Part shown: positions 6,220-9,220 of the stretch, in pieces
Layout of the letters: every line of letters begins with the position of its first letter
Position numbering within the stretch: position 1 is the stretch's first letter
Assembly (NCBI GenBank): GCA_030431355.1
Contig: JAUIJG010000205.1
Coordinates: 1-9,220 of the forward strand
Source of the DNA: a bacterium
Lineage (GTDB): Bacteria; Cyanobacteriota; Vampirovibrionia; Obscuribacterales; Obscuribacteraceae
DNA length: 9,220 nt
Direction: 5' to 3'
Notes under the pieces: generated by a model
What the model was told of the DNA's origin: nothing
Databases searched by the model: none
The model's input: only the letters and a program-made list of their open reading frames with translations
Made by a program: the position numbers and the translations under genes

Positions 6220-7578
6220 ATGGCTAACCTAGAGATTGACTTTTGTGGTATCAAATCCCCTAATCCGTTTTGGCTAGCGTCGGCTCCGCCGGCTAACTCC
6301 GCCTATCAAGTTCAGAAGGCTTTTGAACAGGGTTGGGGGGGCGCTGTCTGGAAAACCATCGGTGCACCTGTACTCAACGTTTGCAACAGATACGGTACCA
6401 TCGACTACAAGGGTACGAAGATTGTTGGTCTCAACAATATAGAGCTTATTTCTGACCGACCGCTGGAGGTGAATCTCAAGGAGATAGCCGAGGTCAAAAA
6501 GAACTTTCCTGATCATGCCGTTATCGTATCGATAATGGTTGAGTCAAAGAAGGAAGCCTGGCAGGAGATAGTTAAACGAACCGAAGAGACCGGTGCCGAT
6601 GGTTTCGAACTTAATTTCGGTTGTCCCCACGGTATGTCCGAGCGTGGAATGGGGTCCGCCATGGGACAGGTTCCCGACTATACATGTATGGTTACCGAGT
6701 GGGTCATGGATGTGGCCACCAAGCCGGTTATTGTAAAACTGACACCAAACATTACCGATATTGTCCAGCCGGCTCGTGCGGCGGTAAATGGAGGCGCCAA
6801 CGCGCTCTCCCTGATCAACACCATCAACAGTATCATGGGAGTCGACCTGGATTCTTTCGAACTCAAGCCGAATGTGGGCGGCAAGGGAGGCCATGGCGGA
6901 TATGCCGGTCCTGCGGTTAAGCCCATCGCCCTTCATCTTTTGAGTTCCGTGGCCAATGATCCCGAGGTGGCTAAAGCCAATCTGCCTATATCAGGCATAG
7001 GCGGTATTGAGACCTGGCAGGATGCAGTGGAATTCATGCTCCTGGGCTCCACCTCCGTTCAGGTGTGTACCGCCGTTATGCACTGGGGCTTCCGTATCGT
7101 GGAAGATATGATCGACGGCATGTCCAACTGGATGGATGAAAAAGGTTTCAAGACCTGCGATGACTTCATCGGTAAGTCCCTTCCAAGGGTCTCCAGCTTT
7201 GGGGACTTTGACCTGGGATTCCAGACTGTGGCTAGAATCGATCACGACAAGTGCATTCAGTGCAATCTCTGTTATATCGCCTGTAATGATGCGGCACACC
7301 AGTGCATAGATCTGAAAGACATGAAACTGAGCGAAGGAGCGAATGGTGTGGACCCGGACGGCAACGCCAGGCAATGGCCTGTCGTGCGGGAAGAGGATTG
7401 TGTCGGCTGTGCTCTTTGCTCTTCAGTCTGCCCGGTGGATGATTGTATTTCCATGGTGGAAGTCGAAAGTGATCGCCCCCATGTTACCTGGAATGAGCTG
7501 ACCACAAATCGTCCCGAAGTTTTGGAATGGGACAAGATGGAAGAATATCGCAAAGAAGCGAATATCCATATCCACTAG
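6220..7578 (+). CDS. preA: NAD-dependent dihydropyrimidine dehydrogenase, subunit PreA
   Basis: The 452-residue catalytic subunit has an FMN-binding dihydroorotate-dehydrogenase-like barrel (about 3-315) followed by a two-cluster ferredoxin domain (about 336-415). NFGCPHGMSERGMG (132-145) holds Cys135, equivalent to pig Cys671, the general acid that protonates the pyrimidine. VKLTPNITDI (172-181), NTINSIMG (200-207) and GIGGIETWQDA (259-269) line the FMN and substrate site. CIQCNLCYIAC (345-355) and CVGCALCSSVC (394-404) are the ferredoxin cluster motifs. With PreT it interconverts uracil or thymine and the 5,6-dihydro form using NAD(H). Here it sits with later degradative genes, so the reductive direction is likely. 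AAAGGA (6204-6209) lies ten bases before the ATG, and the gap to preT is 63 bases. No terminator follows clearly. Length and motif order are normal for PreA. Confidence 0.95.
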   Translation: MANLEIDFCGIKSPNPFWLASAPPANSAYQVQKAFEQGWGGAVWKTIGAPVLNVCNRYGTIDYKGTKIVGLNNIELISDRPLEVNLKEIAEVKKNFPDHAVIVSIMVESKKEAWQEIVKRTEETGADGFELNFGCPHGMSERGMGSAMGQVPDYTCMVTEWVMDVATKPVIVKLTPNITDIVQPARAAVNGGANALSLINTINSIMGVDLDSFELKPNVGGKGGHGGYAGPAVKPIALHLLSSVANDPEVAKANLPISGIGGIETWQDAVEFMLLGSTSVQVCTAVMHWGFRIVEDMIDGMSNWMDEKGFKTCDDFIGKSLPRVSSFGDFDLGFQTVARIDHDKCIQCNLCYIACNDAAHQCIDLKDMKLSEGANGVDPDGNARQWPVVREEDCVGCALCSSVCPVDDCISMVEVESDRPHVTWNELTTNRPEVLEWDKMEEYRKEANIHIH

Positions 7579-7658
7579 TCCACTGGAAATTTAATGAGAC
7601 GAAAAGGGCTTTTTCAGTCCTTACTCTTCTGCTCAAAAACTGTAGATATTTTGTCACG

Positions 7659-7687
7659 TTGCGGTTATGTTGGCGTGAGACTCTATA
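7659..7687 (+). promoter_or_regulatory. Possible promoter of the pseudokinase gene
   Basis: TTGCGG (7659-7664) and TCTATA (7682-7687) are spaced by 17 bases in the 164-base gap between preA and the kinase-like gene. Both boxes are imperfect. The gap is more than twice as long as those inside the operon, which makes a separate promoter reasonable, but read-through from preA is equally possible. Confidence 0.25.
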
Positions 7688-7742
7688 AAGGCAACCCCTA
7701 TGCCTTTGTATTCACTACGCTCGCTTACTATCTAGAACACAG

Positions 7743-8714
7743 ATGCAAAATGATCTGGCAGCCGATTTGCCCAATTTGAGCAATCGGTATGAAATTTTGG
7801 AACTGGTCAGAAATGACCGAACCTGGGTTACTTTAAAAGCCAGGGATCATGTCTTGAAAAAAGATGTTTATCTCAAGACTGTCAGGGAGAGTCATTCTCT
7901 CAACGACGCTGACATGGCTGAGTTTGAGAGTCAGGCCAGATTGGCCGCTAGACTCAGTCATCCCCGCATAGAGCCTATTCTTGATTTCGGAAATTCTTCC
8001 GGCGCGCCTTATATGGTCACCGATTGTATGGATGGGCTCTCCTTGAGGGATTTTATTGCCACAAATGGAATCAGTCTGGATGAAGCCATGGGACTGTTTT
8101 GTTCAATCTGTGAAATTGTTGAGTACATGCATGATCATAAGATTCAGCATAACAACCTGAGCCTGGATACACTCTTGCTCGTTACCAACAGCCAGGGGGA
8201 GATCGAGGTCAATATAGTCGGTCTGGATTTTGCCAGGGGAACCGGAGATATCGGATTGAAGAGCAGTCGTAAACGGTCTGGGGATTCCTATGAGGACATC
8301 AAAGCTCTGGGCCTGGTTTTCCAGAAGGTCCTCTTGAACCGGCAGCCCCGGAAAGTGGTTCAGTTTGCCGGCGCTTTCCAGCGCAGAGATGATGGCGCTG
8401 TTCTTACTAGAAAGTTAGGCCATGGCATTATGGAAGCGATAATAGATAGATGCTTGACCGATGATCGCAAAGACCGTTTTCAGTCCGTGTTCAGCCTGAA
8501 GAAGGAACTGGTGGAAGCCAGACAGAGGTTGCTTACCTGGGATGATACGCTCTCTTTCAATCGTAACAAAAGCCATGATTCCCTGGAAGACTTGCCCTGG
8601 CACGAAAGATTTGCACAGGGGCTGGATGATTCTGCTTATCTGTTTATTCATTTCTCGCTCTTGCTTGCTATTGCTTCAATAGTTCTCTATTATCTTTTTG
8701 CCCGGGTATTCTGA
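7743..8714 (+). CDS. Serine/threonine-kinase-like protein, probable pseudokinase with C-terminal membrane anchor
   Basis: The 323-residue protein has a bacterial Hanks-type kinase fold (about 15-260) with degraded catalytic motifs. The N-lobe stretch YEILELVRNDRTWVTLKARD has no glycine loop. The ATP-binding lysine may survive as Lys45 in VYLKTV. The catalytic loop HRDLKPSN is replaced by HNNLSLDT (136-143), so the proton-accepting Asp, the Lys and the metal-binding Asn are all lost. DFG appears as DFA (162-164). DIKALGLVF (185-193) keeps the structural DxxxLG motif, and the activation segment has no APE. SHPRIEPILDFG and YMVTDCMDGLSLRDFI match the alpha-C/beta4 and hinge regions, confirming the fold. 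Residues about 297-319 (YLFIHFSLLLAIASIVLYYL) form one hydrophobic helix at the extreme C-terminus, so the kinase-like domain probably faces the cytoplasm as a tail-anchored protein. No signal peptide and no clear ribosome binding site are seen. A role as a regulatory scaffold is inference. pyrD follows after 29 bases. Confidence 0.85.
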   Translation: MQNDLAADLPNLSNRYEILELVRNDRTWVTLKARDHVLKKDVYLKTVRESHSLNDADMAEFESQARLAARLSHPRIEPILDFGNSSGAPYMVTDCMDGLSLRDFIATNGISLDEAMGLFCSICEIVEYMHDHKIQHNNLSLDTLLLVTNSQGEIEVNIVGLDFARGTGDIGLKSSRKRSGDSYEDIKALGLVFQKVLLNRQPRKVVQFAGAFQRRDDGAVLTRKLGHGIMEAIIDRCLTDDRKDRFQSVFSLKKELVEARQRLLTWDDTLSFNRNKSHDSLEDLPWHERFAQGLDDSAYLFIHFSLLLAIASIVLYYLFARVF

Positions 8715-8743
8715 TTCGTTAGCCGGGCTTAGCCTGGAAGATT

Positions 8744-9220
8744 ATGAATCTAGAACAAGCCTGTCAGTTTTACGAGCGGTCGCTGAAGCCTATTCTTTTT
8801 AAGCTCGATCCTGAGCAAGCGCATACCTTCGCGCATACAGGTATGCCCTGGCTTAATTTACTTATTGAGTGCGGTTTGATTTCTCTTCCGCCGATGCCGG
8901 ATAATCTCAGGATGGCGTTTCTGGGTTCTGAGTTGCGCAATCCAATCGGTCTGGCGGCAGGATTCGACAAGAACGGCACTCTCTTGAATCACCTCAATTT
9001 CATGGGATTCGGATTTGCCGAAGTCGGCTCTATTACAGCCAGGGCTTCAATCGGCAATCCTCGTCCCAGGCTTTTTCGTCTGCCTGGAGATCAGGCGATC
9101 ATAAATTTCATGGGTCTCAATGGTGATGGCGCATCGGCGGTCTCTGAGAGATTGAAATTTGCCGAGCCTTCTATTCCATATTCCATCAACATCGCCAAGA
9201 CCAATGATCCCTCCATAAGT
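8744..9220 (+). CDS. pyrD: Dihydroorotate dehydrogenase (quinone), class 2, 5' part
   Basis: The first 159 codons are present and the gene runs off the right edge. Residues 10-31 (FYERSLKPILFKLDP then EQAHTFA) match the N-terminal helical extension of class 2 enzymes, which docks on the inner membrane and takes up quinone. NPIGLAAGFDKNG (66-78) is the first FMN-binding block. GFGFAEVGSITAR (88-100) with GNPRPRLFRLP (104-114) and IINFMGLNGDG (119-129) follow in the order seen in E. coli PyrD, and NIAKTND (149-155) begins the next FMN/substrate block. The enzyme oxidises dihydroorotate to orotate in de novo pyrimidine synthesis. ATG 8744 is the first possible start after an in-frame stop at 8720. 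GGAAG (8736-8740) is only three bases upstream. The N-terminal extension and the absence of cysteine clusters separate it from the PreA-type barrel. Confidence 0.92.
   Translation, partial: MNLEQACQFYERSLKPILFKLDPEQAHTFAHTGMPWLNLLIECGLISLPPMPDNLRMAFLGSELRNPIGLAAGFDKNGTLLNHLNFMGFGFAEVGSITARASIGNPRPRLFRLPGDQAIINFMGLNGDGASAVSERLKFAEPSIPYSINIAKTNDPSIS

Noticed and set aside
6544..7374. Minus-strand open frames of 127-130 codons
   Set aside because: They are antisense to preA and have no domain support.
7594..7779. Plus-strand open frame of 61 codons between preA and the pseudokinase
   Set aside because: It overlaps the first 37 bases of the pseudokinase gene in another frame and lacks a ribosome binding site or recognisable content; probably chance, though a small leader peptide cannot be excluded.

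Overview
The window looks like a bacterial chromosome segment of roughly balanced GC by eye. The main block encodes most of the reductive uracil/thymine degradation pathway, followed by a membrane-anchored pseudokinase and the start of a quinone-type dihydroorotate dehydrogenase gene (pyrD). The lineage cannot be fixed from sequence alone. Leucine-rich-repeat proteins with 24-residue repeats, degenerate Ser/Thr-kinase-like membrane proteins and a tRNA without an encoded CCA end would suit large-genome environmental bacteria such as Obscuribacterales/Melainabacteria or Planctomycetes. That is a weak guess.

Left part (1-1965): a long minus-strand gene starts at 1225 and runs off the left edge. 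It encodes six leucine-rich repeats followed by a DUF4240-like domain. A divergent, unrecognised 153-residue gene lies at 1397-1858. A minus-strand tRNA-Lys(UUU) sits at 1893-1965 with its own plausible promoter.

Leader (1966-2418): about 450 bases without a gene. It holds the tRNA promoter, a plausible forward promoter near 2133-2162 and a series of inverted repeats. These would fall in a long 5' leader of the operon that follows.

Operon (2419-7578): an AGXT2-like class III aminotransferase, beta-ureidopropionase, PreT and PreA, all on the plus strand with gaps of 56-73 bases. PreT-PreA reduces uracil/thymine with NADH to the dihydropyrimidine. A dihydropyrimidinase, not present here, would open the ring. 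Beta-ureidopropionase then releases beta-alanine (or 3-aminoisobutyrate), ammonia and CO2, and the aminotransferase converts the beta-amino acid to the semialdehyde. Gene order is the reverse of pathway order, and step 2 must be encoded elsewhere.

Right part (7743-9220): a kinase-fold protein lacking the glycine loop and the HRD aspartate, with a C-terminal membrane anchor. It is followed 29 bases later by the 5' part of pyrD, a de novo pyrimidine synthesis gene cut by the window edge. Pyrimidine breakdown and synthesis genes therefore flank an uncharacterised pseudokinase.
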